Positions 34,399 through 44,713 are shown, counted from the stretch's first letter. The stretch: 64,000 bases of DNA from an uncultured Clostridia bacterium (GCA_934157035.1 CAKPHG010000006.1:25012-89011); one strand, 5' to 3'. Made by a program: numbers and translations. Notes: generated by a model from the letters alone, not told the origin.

Positions 34399-35421
34399 TT
34401 ATGCATTTTCACCTTGTGGTTCATCGTTTTTTGTTTCGGTTTGATTTTTTTCGTCTTTATTATCTTCTTTTTGCTCTTTGTCTTTTTCTTCTCTTCTTTT
34501 CTCTTCCTCTTGTTTTTCTATTTCTTCTTTTACTTTTTCTTGCTCTTCAATTATTTTCATTAATTCTTCTTTGTGCTTTATAAGATCTGATTTTATCATT
34601 AATATAGCAGCTAATATATATACACAAGCAATTCCTATATACATAAATTCAAAGTATTTTACTTTAAAGCCAGTAAATGTTTCTAATAATATGACTATTG
34701 CATTTAATATAATTGGTAATGTTAAACTATGAATTGCTATTTTACACATTGCAACAAACTTTATTCTTATTCTCATAATTAAACTCGTTACATATCCAAA
34801 AATAGCTAAAAGTAAAATATCTACCCATATACTTGTAATGTAAACTAAGAACATATAAATATAAGTTATTATAAAAAATCCAGCATATATAATTTTTAGG
34901 TTTGTCCCTGAAAAATACTCTAAAAATTGTTGTTTATTAAATTCACTAATTTGATAATTTCCTATTATTTGTGCATAAGAATATTCTACATTTTCGCTTA
35001 TATATCCAGTTTTTATTATAAATTTATCTTGTAAAACCACTATTCCATTTGCTGATTTTTTTATTATTTCACTATATGATTTCTCAGTCTCTTGTGATAT
35101 ATCATTTGTATCTAATATTATTGTATCAAAAACTCCATCTAAATTTTCTTTTAATACAGTTGAAGAATTAAAATGTAATTTATTATCTTTAAATGTAAAA
35201 TCAGGAATTTCTGTTTGAATATTTGAAAGCATACTTTTAAATTCTAATGAAAATTTATATACACAAGTAATTGAAACTACTATAGTAAAAATAGCAAGTA
35301 ATTTTATCAAATAAGATAAAACTACTCCTATTTTTTTACTAGCAAGTTCTGGATATTTTTCAAAGTCTTTTATACTAATTATTACTTTCTTGAAGAAAGA
35401 TTCTTCTTTTTCTGAACTCAT
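34399..35421 (-). CDS. DUF1189-like membrane protein
   Basis: A 340-residue protein. The start 'FFKKVIISIKDFEKYPELASKKIG' is the DUF1189 signature; one helix follows (about 38-60), an extracellular domain (65-170), four or five helices (175-285), and a long Lys/Glu-rich cytoplasmic tail (290-340) that is probably coiled coil or disordered. ATG at 35421 has GTGGAG eight bases before it and is preferred over the GTG at 35430. It lies 22 bases upstream of ftsH and is likely co-transcribed. Confidence 0.75.
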   Translation of the reverse strand: MSSEKEESFFKKVIISIKDFEKYPELASKKIGVVLSYLIKLLAIFTIVVSITCVYKFSLEFKSMLSNIQTEIPDFTFKDNKLHFNSSTVLKENLDGVFDTIILDTNDISQETEKSYSEIIKKSANGIVVLQDKFIIKTGYISENVEYSYAQIIGNYQISEFNKQQFLEYFSGTNLKIIYAGFFIITYIYMFLVYITSIWVDILLLAIFGYVTSLIMRIRIKFVAMCKIAIHSLTLPIILNAIVILLETFTGFKVKYFEFMYIGIACVYILAAILMIKSDLIKHKEELMKIIEEQEKVKEEIEKQEEEKRREEKDKEQKEDNKDEKNQTETKNDEPQGENA

Positions 35422-35504
35422 CTTTTGCACTCCACTTCTTTATTTCGTTATAATATTTTTACTATATAAAATTCATTTTGAGTAATACATTTTTTATAAA
35501 TATA

Positions 35505-36899
35505 TTATTCTACTATTTGACCTTCTTTAGTGTCCTTTACAGTATACCCTTTTTCTTTTAACAAATCACGTATTCTATCTGATTCTGCCCAGTCTTTATT
35601 TTCTCTTGCTATTCTTCTTTGTTCTATTAAGTCAAGTATTTCTTTTGGTAGTTCTACTTTTTCTTGTTCATCTAAATACTTTTTAGAATTTTCTAAATCT
35701 AATCCTAGTATTCTGTCAAATTCTAATAAAAGATCTGCAAACTGTTTTGATTTTTTATTATTTCTAACTACTTCCCATACAATTCCCATAGCAAGTGGCA
35801 TATTTAAGTCATCATTCACTGCATCTAAAAATCTTTGTTTATATTCTCTTATTTCTTCTTCACTAATTTTTTCATTGTTTTGTAAATGAGTTAAATAACC
35901 TTCACGTAACCTATTTAATGCTTTTTGTGTTGAAAGTACACTTTCAAATGTAAAGTTTAATTTTGTTCTATAATGTGCTGTATAACAAAACATTTTATAT
36001 GCCAATGGTTCTATTCCTTTTTCTTGTAATTGATCTAAAGTATAGGTATTTCCTAAACTTTTTGACATTTTACCACCATCTACTTGTAAAAATTCAACAT
36101 GCATCCATCTTTTAGCTGGAACATGACCTGTGCATCCTTTACTTTGTGCTATTTCATTTTCATGATGTGTAGGTATATGATCTACACCACCTGTATGAAT
36201 ATCAAATTCATCTCCTAAGTACTTTCTACCCATTGCAGAGCACTCCAAGTGCCAACCTGGATAAGAAAGTCCCCATGGGCTTTCCCATTTCATAATATGA
36301 TTTTCTGGTGCTTTTATCCATACTGCAAAATCATACGGATTTCTTTTTTCTGGGTCTACATCTACCCTTGCTCCTGCAATTTGATCGTCCAAATTACGAT
36401 TTGAAAGCACTGGGTATTTATCTAATTTAGAAATATCAAAATATATAGCTTTTGATGTTTCGTAAGCATATCCATTTTTAACTAAAGTTTTAACAAATTC
36501 TAACATATCACTAATATGATCTGTTGCTTTTGCTATTATCTCTGGTCTTTCTATATGTAGTCTTCCCATATCTTTGAAAAATATATCTGTATAATATGCT
36601 GCAATTTCATATGGATCTTTGTTTTCCTTTCTTGCTGCCTTTTCCATTTTGTCTTCACCTTCATCTGCATCTGACTCCAAATGTCCAACATCTGTAATAT
36701 TCATTACATGTTTTAATGTATATCCATTTTCTTTTAAAACTCTTCTTAATGTATCCATAAATACATATGCTCTAAAATTGCCAATGTGGGCAAAACTGTA
36801 AACAGTTGGCCCACAAGTATATATACGTACTTCATTTCCTTTTAATGGTTTAAACTCTTCTTTTTGTTTAGTTAAAGTATTGTATAATTTCAAACTCAT
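35505..36899 (-). CDS. cysS: Cysteinyl-tRNA synthetase
   Basis: A 464-residue class I synthetase that charges tRNA-Cys. Zinc ligand Cys in 'YTCGPTVYSFAHIGNFRAY' (HIGH motif here HIGN), 'GWHLECSAMGRKYLG', 'HHENEIAQSKG' and 'GGKMSKSLGN' are intact. The C-terminal anticodon-binding region ends with 'LKEKGYTVKDTKEG'. It starts 15 bases after the PBP gene, so no T-box leader exists between them. Confidence 0.97.
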   Translation of the reverse strand: MSLKLYNTLTKQKEEFKPLKGNEVRIYTCGPTVYSFAHIGNFRAYVFMDTLRRVLKENGYTLKHVMNITDVGHLESDADEGEDKMEKAARKENKDPYEIAAYYTDIFFKDMGRLHIERPEIIAKATDHISDMLEFVKTLVKNGYAYETSKAIYFDISKLDKYPVLSNRNLDDQIAGARVDVDPEKRNPYDFAVWIKAPENHIMKWESPWGLSYPGWHLECSAMGRKYLGDEFDIHTGGVDHIPTHHENEIAQSKGCTGHVPAKRWMHVEFLQVDGGKMSKSLGNTYTLDQLQEKGIEPLAYKMFCYTAHYRTKLNFTFESVLSTQKALNRLREGYLTHLQNNEKISEEEIREYKQRFLDAVNDDLNMPLAMGIVWEVVRNNKKSKQFADLLLEFDRILGLDLENSKKYLDEQEKVELPKEILDLIEQRRIARENKDWAESDRIRDLLKEKGYTVKDTKEGQIVE

Positions 36900-36914
36900 A
36901 ATATTTTCCTTTCT

Positions 36915-39512
36915 TTATATTGTTGTATTGGTTACTGTAGTATTTGTATTAACTTCATTTGAATTAATATCATTAATTATAGGATTTTGCTTTTCTATTT
37001 TATTCACAGTTAAAGTAATTGTTTTTCCTTTTTCTATTTTTTCTTTTTCTTTTACACTTTGTTCTAATACAATATTATCCTTTTTCTTTTTGTTTTCACT
37101 ATATTTTATTTCTACTTTTAACCCTTTTGCTTCTATTAATTTTTTAGCTTCATCTAGAGTTTTTCCAACAACATTTATCATTTCTATTTTTTCTGGTGCT
37201 TTATGAATATTGCAAGTTTCTGTAGGTATATCATATTTATCTCCATAATTTGTAACCCATAAATTTGTGTTTTCTTTTTCTGGTTTTGCTAAATATGTTT
37301 TTTCCTCTTTTTCTGTACAATATTCATTTGCTATTTTTCCACTTTGAGTACATATTGTAAGTTTTGTATGACCTTCACATTGTTTTGGAAGTGTACCTCT
37401 TACAAATACTTCTGAAGTTGTTCTTGTACAGCTATCTGTTGCTATGCATCCAGAATCCATACATATTTTTGCATATACAACATTGCTTGGTCTTGTAAAT
37501 CTTGCACTTGGTAGTCCTTTGTGAATATCTTTCATAACTGCTGCCCAGATGTTTGAAGCGTTATTTCCACTTAATACAGGATTTTCTGTACTATCAAATC
37601 CAAACCAAGTTGCAGCTGTATAATATGGAGTAAATCCACATAACCATCTTTCTATGTATCCATTTGTAGAACCTGTTTTTGCCCCAACATCCATATTAGA
37701 TATATTACAATTTGTAGCTGTACCTGAAGTAACTGGTGCCTTTAATAAATTTTGAAGTATATATGCATTTGATTCTGTCATTGCTCTATGTGTTTCTTGT
37801 TTTGACTCTATTACAGTGTTTCCATCTGCATCTACAACTTTAGTATAAAATGTAGGGCTTATGTATACTCCATTATTTGCTACTGTTGCATAAGCTGCTG
37901 CCATATCTAAAGGGCTAATATCAGCTGAACCTAATGCTAATGATAAGCCTTCATATCTTGAATCTATTTTTAGTCCTAATTGTTCTAAGAATTTCATAGA
38001 ATTAGAAGCTCCAACTTCTCTTATTATTTTTACATGTACTATATTTGAAGATTCTGCTAATGCTTGCCTTACTGTAAGTAATCCTGAATATCCTCCTGAA
38101 TTGTGAGGTACATAATTTCCGAAAGTTGTTGGTGAATCATCATATACAGTAGCTGCAGTTATTATTCCTTTTTCTAATGCAGGTGCTTCACAAGCAAGAG
38201 GTTTTATTGCTGAACCTGTTTGTTTAGTTCCTTTAGTTGCTCTGTTAAATCCTGTTGAATTTGAATCACTTCCAAGTCCTCCCATAGTAGCTAGAACCTG
38301 ACCTGTTTTATGATCTATAATTACCATAGCAGCTTGTGTATGTTCATTTATTAAGTTTCCTTCACTATCTTTTTTTCTACCACTTCTTATATATTTGTCT
38401 TTTAAGAATTCTTCTTGCATTCTTGCTTGTATTGCAGAATCTTGAGTTGTATAGATTGTATAACCATTATTTTCTATCATAAATTCTGCTGTTTCTCTAT
38501 TTACTTCTTTTTCTTTCATTATGTCTTCTACTACTTGTTCTATAGCTGCTGCTGTGTGATAAGAATATGAAGCTTTTGAAACATTAGCGCCTTGCTCAAA
38601 TTTTAGTCCTTCTTCTACTTCTGCTACTGCTTTATTATATTCTTCTTCATCTTTAATATAACCTTGCTCTTTCATTTGTAGCAATACTTCTTTTGTTCTC
38701 TTCTTTATTTTTTCTCCATTATCTGCTCCCACAAATGGATTGTAAGCACTAGGTCCATGGTTTATTCCTGCTAAAAATGCACATTCTGCTACATCTAACT
38801 CTCCAACTGGCTTATTAAAGTAATATTCTGCTGCCATTCCTACACCATATACTGTAGATCCCATAGGAATTTTATTTAAATAAAGTTCTAATATTTGATC
38901 TTTTGAAAGAATTTTTTCTAGATTATATGCTCTTGACATTTCTCTTATTTTTCTTTCTATACCAGCTTTACCTTCATCTGCTTTATCGTTTTTTATATTC
39001 TTAATTAATTGTTGAGTAATTGTACTTCCTCCACCAGCATCTGAATCTCCGCGGTTTACTATGTACATTATAGTTGCATATGCAGTTCTTTTTAAATCAA
39101 TTCCTTTATGATTATAAAATCTTTTATCTTCTATTGCTATAAATGCTTTTGGTAAATATTCTGGCATATCATCAAAAGTTACTATTTTTCTATTTTCTTT
39201 ACCAGAAATGGTTGCAATATTATTTCCATCTTTATCTAACACAACACCATTAACATTTTTAATAGTTAAATCTTCTTCACTTAGTTTGAATTTATCGCTA
39301 AAGAAAATTCCTGCTACTATTCCTGCTAAGATTAAACAAGCTAAAACACCTAATACAAAAATAGTTAAAATTATTCTTTTTAATACTTTATGTTTCTTTT
39401 TGTTTTTTTTCTTTTCTCCTTTATTTTCTTTGCTTGCTATTTTTTTGTTATTCTTTTTAGTTTCTTTGTCTTCATATTTTGAGCTAATTTTCTTGTTGTT
39501 TTTCTTTTTCAT
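36915..39512 (-). CDS. Class A penicillin-binding protein with PASTA-like C-terminus (PBP1A)
   Basis: An 865-residue bifunctional peptidoglycan synthase. A long Lys-rich cytoplasmic tail (1-45) and one membrane helix (46-72) precede a GT51 transglycosylase ('EDKRFYNHKGID', 'GGSTITQQLIKN') and a transpeptidase with SxxK 'TGSAIKP', 'ESSNIV' and 'KTGSTNG'. A Cys-containing linker (around 670-740) leads to a PASTA-like domain ('INVVGKTLDEAKKLIEAKG') and a Thr/Asn-rich tail. Upstream of cysS in the same operon. Confidence 0.95.
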   Translation of the reverse strand: MKKKNNKKISSKYEDKETKKNNKKIASKENKGEKKKNKKKHKVLKRIILTIFVLGVLACLILAGIVAGIFFSDKFKLSEEDLTIKNVNGVVLDKDGNNIATISGKENRKIVTFDDMPEYLPKAFIAIEDKRFYNHKGIDLKRTAYATIMYIVNRGDSDAGGGSTITQQLIKNIKNDKADEGKAGIERKIREMSRAYNLEKILSKDQILELYLNKIPMGSTVYGVGMAAEYYFNKPVGELDVAECAFLAGINHGPSAYNPFVGADNGEKIKKRTKEVLLQMKEQGYIKDEEEYNKAVAEVEEGLKFEQGANVSKASYSYHTAAAIEQVVEDIMKEKEVNRETAEFMIENNGYTIYTTQDSAIQARMQEEFLKDKYIRSGRKKDSEGNLINEHTQAAMVIIDHKTGQVLATMGGLGSDSNSTGFNRATKGTKQTGSAIKPLACEAPALEKGIITAATVYDDSPTTFGNYVPHNSGGYSGLLTVRQALAESSNIVHVKIIREVGASNSMKFLEQLGLKIDSRYEGLSLALGSADISPLDMAAAYATVANNGVYISPTFYTKVVDADGNTVIESKQETHRAMTESNAYILQNLLKAPVTSGTATNCNISNMDVGAKTGSTNGYIERWLCGFTPYYTAATWFGFDSTENPVLSGNNASNIWAAVMKDIHKGLPSARFTRPSNVVYAKICMDSGCIATDSCTRTTSEVFVRGTLPKQCEGHTKLTICTQSGKIANEYCTEKEEKTYLAKPEKENTNLWVTNYGDKYDIPTETCNIHKAPEKIEMINVVGKTLDEAKKLIEAKGLKVEIKYSENKKKKDNIVLEQSVKEKEKIEKGKTITLTVNKIEKQNPIINDINSNEVNTNTTVTNTTI

Positions 39513-39610
39513 TTTATTTCCTCCTTGGCATAAAATTGATAGATATATTATATCTTATATTACTTAAAAATAAAAGGTTTTTTAGTAAAATTTTAACAAA
39601 AAAATAAATA

Positions 39611-39641
39611 AAAAAATCAAGCATAAAATGCTTGATTTTTT
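39611..39641. terminator. Terminator of rny
   Basis: A perfect 14-bp stem (39611-39624 with 39628-39641), loop AAA, with A and T runs at both sides. Confidence 0.85.
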
Positions 39642-39644
39642 TAT

Positions 39645-41186
39645 TTATTTTGCATAATCTATAACTCTTGTTTCTCTTATAATGTTTACTTTTATTTGTC
39701 CTGGATAATCCATTTCATTCTCAACCTTTTTAGCAACATCTCTTGCCATTAGTGTCATTTCTGCGTCAGATATTTTTTCAGGTTTAACTATAATTCTTAC
39801 TTCACGTCCTGCTTGAATTGCAAAGGATTTTTCTACTCCTTCAAATGAATCTGCTATTTCTTCTAATTGTTGTAGTCTCTTTATGTATGCTTCTAAAGTT
39901 TCACGTCTTGCTCCTGGTCTTGATGCTGAAATTGCATCTGCTGCTTGTACTAATACAGCTTCTATTGTTAATGGTTCTACATCTCCATGATGAGCTTGTA
40001 CAGCATTAATTACTAGTTCATTTTCTTTATATTTTTTAAGTACCTCTACACCTAACTCTACATGAGTTCCTTCCATGTCGTGATCTAGAGCCTTTCCAAT
40101 ATCATGTAATAAACCAGCCCTTCTTGCAAGCTTAGTATCTAGTCCTAATTCTTCAGCCATTATTCTTGCCAAATTTGAAACTTCTACTGAGTGATTTAAA
40201 ACATTTTGTCCATAACTTGTTCTGTACTTAAGCTTTCCTAACAAATTAATAATGTCTGGATGAAGTCCTATAACTCCAGCTTCCATTGCAGCTCTTTCGC
40301 CTTCTTCTTTTATAGTTTGCGCTAATTCTTCTTTAGCTTTTTCTACCATTTCTTCAATTTTAGCTGGATGAATTCTACCATCATCTATTAATTTTTCTAA
40401 TGCTAATTTAGCAACTTCTCTACGTAATGGATCAAAACCTGATATAACTACAGCTTCTGGTGTATCATCAATTATTAAATCAATTCCTGTTAATGTTTCT
40501 AATGTTTTTATATTTCTTCCTTCTCTACCTATAATTCTACCTTTCATGTCATCATTTGGTAAAGAAACTATTGATACAGTTGTTTCTTGTGAGTGATCTG
40601 CTGCACATTTTTGAATAGCATATCCTATAATATTTTTAGCTGTTTTGTCAGCTGTTTCTTTAGTCTTTTGTTCTAAGTCTTTAATTAGATTTGCTTTTTC
40701 AACAGTTATTTGTTTTTCCACTTCTGATAATAATTGTTTTTTTGCATCCTCCACAGATAGTCCTGAAATACGTTGTAATTCTGTCATTTCTTTGCTATAT
40801 AATTCTTCTAGTTCTTCTTTTTTCTTTTCATTTTCTTGAGATTTAGTAAATAAGTCTTTTTCTTTTATTTCTAATTGTGCAACTTTATTTTCTAAATTTT
40901 CTTCTTTTTGAATTAAACGTTTTTCTTGTAACTGAACTTCGCCTCTTCTTTCTCTAATCTCTTGATCTAGCTCTTTTCTAGAGTTCATTATTTCCTCTTT
41001 AGCTTTAAAAATTTCTTCTTTCTTCCTATTTTCAGCTTCTTTATTTGCTAGTTCAATAATTCTCTTTGCTTCATTTTCTGCACTTTTCATTTTTGATTCT
41101 GCTATTTTTTTTCTAATTGTAAATCCTACAAAAGTAAAAACTATAGCTGAGATTAGAAAAATGGCGATATAAATTATGATTTCCAT
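39645..41186 (-). CDS. rny: Ribonuclease Y
   Basis: A 513-residue membrane-anchored endoribonuclease that initiates mRNA decay. N-terminal helix (3-22), long coiled coil (about 30-185), KH domain with 'GRIIGREGRNIKTLE', and HD domain with 'RRAGLLHDIGKALDHD' and 'HHGDVEPL'. Length is typical. AGAGGTG lies before the ATG. Monocistronic with its own terminator. Confidence 0.97.
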   Translation of the reverse strand: MEIIIYIAIFLISAIVFTFVGFTIRKKIAESKMKSAENEAKRIIELANKEAENRKKEEIFKAKEEIMNSRKELDQEIRERRGEVQLQEKRLIQKEENLENKVAQLEIKEKDLFTKSQENEKKKEELEELYSKEMTELQRISGLSVEDAKKQLLSEVEKQITVEKANLIKDLEQKTKETADKTAKNIIGYAIQKCAADHSQETTVSIVSLPNDDMKGRIIGREGRNIKTLETLTGIDLIIDDTPEAVVISGFDPLRREVAKLALEKLIDDGRIHPAKIEEMVEKAKEELAQTIKEEGERAAMEAGVIGLHPDIINLLGKLKYRTSYGQNVLNHSVEVSNLARIMAEELGLDTKLARRAGLLHDIGKALDHDMEGTHVELGVEVLKKYKENELVINAVQAHHGDVEPLTIEAVLVQAADAISASRPGARRETLEAYIKRLQQLEEIADSFEGVEKSFAIQAGREVRIIVKPEKISDAEMTLMARDVAKKVENEMDYPGQIKVNIIRETRVIDYAK

Positions 41187-41352
41187 AATTTTACACCTCT
41201 TTCTATTTTATTTTCAATGTACATAAATATATATAACTCTAATAAAATTTTAATTTTTAGAATATATTTTGTCTCCAATACTATTGTATATTTATTATTG
41301 TAAACTGTCAAGATATTTTAAAGAATTGTACAAAAAAACTCTAAACAAAAAT

Positions 41353-41376
41353 AAACTGGTATATAAAAACCAGTTT
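41353..41376 (-). terminator. Terminator of xerD
   Basis: An 8-bp stem (41353-41360 with 41369-41376) followed on the - strand by a T-rich tract. Confidence 0.65.
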
Positions 41377-41384
41377 GTTTTATT

Positions 41385-42266
41385 TTAAGCTCTTGGATGA
41401 GCCTTTTTATATATGTTTTTTAATCCATTATCTTGGAATTGCATATAAACTTGTGTTGATGAAATATCTGAATGTCCAAGCATTGTTTGAATTGATTTTA
41501 AATCTGCTCCATTTTGTAAAAGATGTGTTGCAAAAGAATGTCTTAAAACATGAGGTGTTATATCTTTTGTAATATGAGCTTGTTCTTTATAATATTTTAC
41601 TATTTTCCAGAAACCTTGTCTTGTTAATCTTTGACCATTTACATTAACAAATAAAGCTTTTACGCTTTCATCTCTAATTAATATAGGTCTTGCATCTTCA
41701 ATATATTCTTTTAATGCTTTTAAAGCTAGTGTTCCTAAAGGTATATTTCTTTGTTTTGAACCAGATTTACAAACAACATAACCTTCATCTAATTTTACAT
41801 CTTCTATATTTAAAGAAATAATTTCAGTTACTCTCATTCCTGTAGCATAAGCAAACTCTAGCATAGCTTTGTCTCTAGTACCTTTTAAATCAACATCTTT
41901 TGGTTGATCTAATAATAATTCTACTTCTTTTGCTGTTAATACACTTGGTGCCTTTTTTTCTATTTTTGGTGATTGAATATGTGCTGTTGGATCTGCTTTT
42001 ACTTTTTTGTTTTTAACTAAAAATTGATACATTGCACGGATTGAAGCTAAATTTCTTGATATTGTAGAAGCTTTCTTTCCAACTGATTGTAAATGTTCTA
42101 GATACTCTTTAATATCTTCTTCCTTAACTTTAGTATAATTTATTTTATTTGTTTCAAGATATTTATTAAAATATACAATATCTCTTCTATATGATTGTAA
42201 TGTGTTTTCTGATGCTTTCTTATCGTTTTGTAAAAATTCTAAAAAAAGTTTAACTTGTTTTTCCAT
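41385..42266 (-). CDS. xerD: Tyrosine recombinase XerD/XerC type
   Basis: A 293-residue chromosome-dimer resolution recombinase. SAM-like N-terminal domain (1-90), catalytic Arg in 'YATGMRVTEI', 'HVLRHSFATHLLQNGADL' (His-x-x-Arg) and the nucleophile Tyr in 'GHSDISSTQVYMQF'. The ATG at 42266 is preferred over 42284 because GGGGAG within the first codons of the longer form makes a good ribosome site. Its size and housekeeping setting fit a host Xer protein rather than a phage integrase. Confidence 0.9.
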   Translation of the reverse strand: MEKQVKLFLEFLQNDKKASENTLQSYRRDIVYFNKYLETNKINYTKVKEEDIKEYLEHLQSVGKKASTISRNLASIRAMYQFLVKNKKVKADPTAHIQSPKIEKKAPSVLTAKEVELLLDQPKDVDLKGTRDKAMLEFAYATGMRVTEIISLNIEDVKLDEGYVVCKSGSKQRNIPLGTLALKALKEYIEDARPILIRDESVKALFVNVNGQRLTRQGFWKIVKYYKEQAHITKDITPHVLRHSFATHLLQNGADLKSIQTMLGHSDISSTQVYMQFQDNGLKNIYKKAHPRA

Positions 42267-42344
42267 TTTATTTAGCTCCCCCATCTATTTTTATTATTAC
42301 TTACGTAAACTGTATATGTTATATCAAATTCACAAAGAAATGTA

Positions 42345-42396
42345 AAGATGTTTTTCAAAAAATTACAATTTTTTTTATTTTTCAATAAAACATCTT
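42345..42396 (-). terminator. Stem-loop downstream of spoIIM
   Basis: Arms AAGATGTTTT (42345-42354) and AAAACATCTT (42387-42396) with an A/T-rich loop lie just after the spoIIM stop codon. Confidence 0.45.
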
Positions 42397-42402
42397 ATTT
42401 TT

Positions 42403-43047
42403 TTACATAATATTTATAGATAAAAGTAATAATTTGCTAGATATGTATGTCTCAACTATAGAAGAAAATATTAATAATATTAGCATACATATAGATAACA
42501 TTGTATGTCTGATTATTTCTAATTTTACATTTTCTTTTCTTTTATCTTTTATAACAGATTTATATACTTTTGCTCCGCTCACAGCCATACAAATTATAGT
42601 TGGTATTATTATTATATTTTGTAGTAACATAGATAAAACACAAAATAAACTACCTTTTCCAATTCCCAGACTTAATATTATTGAAGAAATTGTGTAACCA
42701 AATGAAAATCCTTTAAATACTATTGTCAAATAAACAATTGGTATGCCTATTAATGTACATCCCATAAACCACATAAATAGAGTTAATATTATATCTTTTA
42801 TTATTAAATTCTTTAATAAATTTGTACTATCTATTTCATAGTTGTTTTTCAATGACTTAGTAAATTCTCTAATATATTCAGTTACATTATTTTGTGTTTC
42901 TAAATTTACATTATTAGCAAATATTACTCCTATTATAATTCCTATTAGAAATAATATAGCAACTACTATATATAATTTAATATTATTATATATATGATTT
43001 TTTATTATATTTAATATTCTTGATACTTTTTTCTGTTGTTTTCTCAT
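42403..43047 (-). CDS. spoIIM: Stage II sporulation protein M
   Basis: A 214-residue membrane protein with five to six helices, acting with SpoIID and SpoIIP in septal peptidoglycan degradation and engulfment. The family patterns 'IGVIFANNV' in helix 1 and 'FKGFSFGYTISSIILSLG' plus 'SMLLQNIIIIPTII' are present. Start at 43047 (AAAGGAGG five bases upstream) rather than 43071. The basic N-terminus is cytoplasmic. The gene stands alone. Confidence 0.88.
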   Translation of the reverse strand: MRKQQKKVSRILNIIKNHIYNNIKLYIVVAILFLIGIIIGVIFANNVNLETQNNVTEYIREFTKSLKNNYEIDSTNLLKNLIIKDIILTLFMWFMGCTLIGIPIVYLTIVFKGFSFGYTISSIILSLGIGKGSLFCVLSMLLQNIIIIPTIICMAVSGAKVYKSVIKDKRKENVKLEIIRHTMLSICMLILLIFSSIVETYISSKLLLLSINIM

Positions 43048-43142
43048 AGTTTCCTCCTTTTGTTTATACATAATGTGTATTCTATAAAAAACTTTTTAGA
43101 ACATTTTCAATTCTAAATTTTAGTAACATGCTTAAAATTATT

Positions 43143-43190
43143 AGAAACGGAGCAATATAGCTTTTTTATAAACTAAATTGCTCCGTTTCT
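43143..43190 (-). terminator. Terminator of the endonuclease Q gene
   Basis: A perfect 14-bp stem (43143-43156 with 43177-43190) with a 20-base loop lies just after the stop codon of the gene at 43218. Confidence 0.65.
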
Positions 43191-43217
43191 TAATTATTTT
43201 TTCTAATATTTTTTAAT

Positions 43218-44405
43218 TTATTTAACTTTTCCGTAGACTCCTCCACCGCCAGATTCTATTTTTACATTTCCATCTCTTGCATCTACTATTTTATTTGCTA
43301 TTTTTTCTCCTACAACTGCTTCTATATCATCTTTTGAAAGTTTATGTAATATGTTCATTTCAGTACCAAAAGCATCTAATAATTTTGTAATATATCTTGG
43401 TCCAACACCTGGTATAAATCCTAATGGTACTTGATATATGTATGGTGGTCTATTTTCAGGGCTTTTTGTTGTTTCTTTATCTTTTATCAACTCTATTCTA
43501 TCAAAAACACCAAATGTAACTTTATCACTTCCACATTTTGGACATACTTCTACTGGATGTTTTGTTTCTATAACAGATTCACAGTTGTCACAGTATGTTC
43601 TATGATATTTACCAAGCTTTGGATCTAATCCATAGTTTGCAAGTATTTTTCTTCCGCCTTCATTTTTTAATGCCATAACTATTTCCTTAAATGATATATC
43701 TTCTACTTGTATTTTGTTGTATTCTCTTGCAATTTTAGGAAGTGAATGTGCATCTGAATTTGTTACAAATGTCATTCTTTCAAGTTCAGATATTGTATCT
43801 GCTAAAAATGTGTCTGCACTTAAGCCAAGTTCTACTGCAAATATCTTGTTTAGTTTTTCTTTAAATATATTTTCTAATCTATCTGTGCAATTTCCATAGT
43901 AGCTTTTATGTGGTGTAAAAATATGTGCGGGTATTAATATTCCATTATATTTTTCTACTATATCTATTAATTCATATCCAGATAAATCTGACCTTTGTGT
44001 ACTAAGTGTTATATTTTTTATATGATGGCTCATTTCTTGTGAAAAGCCTTTTATATCTTTTAAATGTGGGAAGAAACATACATTATGTGCTGCACCTTTA
44101 TGTCCATTTCTTCCTACCTCTGAAGTTTCTACTTCGCTTCCAAGTAATATACAAACCTTATCTTTATATATAATTCCTCCATCTTTTATTTCGTATGCTT
44201 CACCTGTTTTTAAAAAGTTTTCTATATCTTCTATTACATACGGTGACGCACAATCTATAATTCCTACTACGCTTATTCCTTTTCTTTCATAACATTCTTT
44301 TGCTATGTTTGCAAAATTTAAGCTTCTTGCTGCTGTTATTTTTATTGGTTTTCCTTGTTCAGATCTTCCTATATGTACATGTAAATCTGCAAATATTTCG
44401 TTCAT
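43218..44405 (-). CDS. Endonuclease Q family protein (PHP domain)
   Basis: A 395-residue protein. PHP metal-binding motifs 'DLHVHIGRS', 'GSEVETSE', 'IPAHIFTPH' and 'NSDAHSL' are followed by a zinc ribbon ('TYCDNCESVIE', 'EVCPKCGSD') and a C-terminal helix-hairpin-helix ('GFIPGVGPRYITKLLDAF'). This matches EndoQ, which nicks DNA 5' of uracil, hypoxanthine and abasic sites. Length is as expected. A repair role is known for the family; it has not been tested here. Confidence 0.88.
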   Translation of the reverse strand: MNEIFADLHVHIGRSEQGKPIKITAARSLNFANIAKECYERKGISVVGIIDCASPYVIEDIENFLKTGEAYEIKDGGIIYKDKVCILLGSEVETSEVGRNGHKGAAHNVCFFPHLKDIKGFSQEMSHHIKNITLSTQRSDLSGYELIDIVEKYNGILIPAHIFTPHKSYYGNCTDRLENIFKEKLNKIFAVELGLSADTFLADTISELERMTFVTNSDAHSLPKIAREYNKIQVEDISFKEIVMALKNEGGRKILANYGLDPKLGKYHRTYCDNCESVIETKHPVEVCPKCGSDKVTFGVFDRIELIKDKETTKSPENRPPYIYQVPLGFIPGVGPRYITKLLDAFGTEMNILHKLSKDDIEAVVGEKIANKIVDARDGNVKIESGGGGVYGKVK

Positions 44406-44426
44406 AAATTCCTCTTTTCTATAAAA

Positions 44427-44475
44427 AAGTTTCCTATTATTGAAATACTTTTTATTTTTTTCAATAAGGAAACTT
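44427..44475 (-). terminator. Terminator of the 77/180-residue gene pair
   Basis: An imperfect stem (left arm starting about 44427, right arm 44461-44475) with core AGTTTCC/GGAAACT; the - strand then runs into T. Confidence 0.6.
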
Positions 44476-44479
44476 CTTT

Positions 44480-44713
44480 TTATCTTTCATCTTTGTTTCT
44501 ATTATTTAATACTATTGGTTGTATTTCTTTTGGGTTAAATTCGAAATTTGGCAATGTTTTATCTATGTCTGCTTTTGTTTTTTCTTCCATTTCTTTTACT
44601 TTTTCTTTTATTTGTTTTTCTGATTCTACTGCAAAAATAATAGAATCTCTATTATTTTGCATTTTGTTAAATTCTTTAGCTAAATATTCAATACTAGGAC
44701 GTAAATTACTCAT
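44480..44713 (-). CDS. Small charged protein of unknown function
   Basis: A 77-residue hydrophilic protein, mostly helical (residues 8-50), with a Pro/Asn-rich end (NFEFNPKEIQPIVLNNRN). AGGAGGTG lies eight bases before the ATG. It begins directly after the stop of the 180-residue gene upstream, so the two are co-expressed. Not recognised. Confidence 0.65.
   Translation of the reverse strand: MSNLRPSIEYLAKEFNKMQNNRDSIIFAVESEKQIKEKVKEMEEKTKADIDKTLPNFEFNPKEIQPIVLNNRNKDER

Noticed and set aside
34356..34583. Short hydrophobic + strand open frame opposite the ftsH/DUF1189 junction
   Set aside because: It is antisense to the Lys/Glu-rich tail of the DUF1189 gene; its Phe/Leu richness reflects that codon bias.
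36900..36914. T-box leader before cysS
   Set aside because: Only 15 bases lie between the PBP gene and cysS.
41385..42266. Phage integrase
   Set aside because: Size, catalytic motifs and housekeeping neighbours fit the host XerC/XerD family, and no attachment site or phage genes lie nearby.
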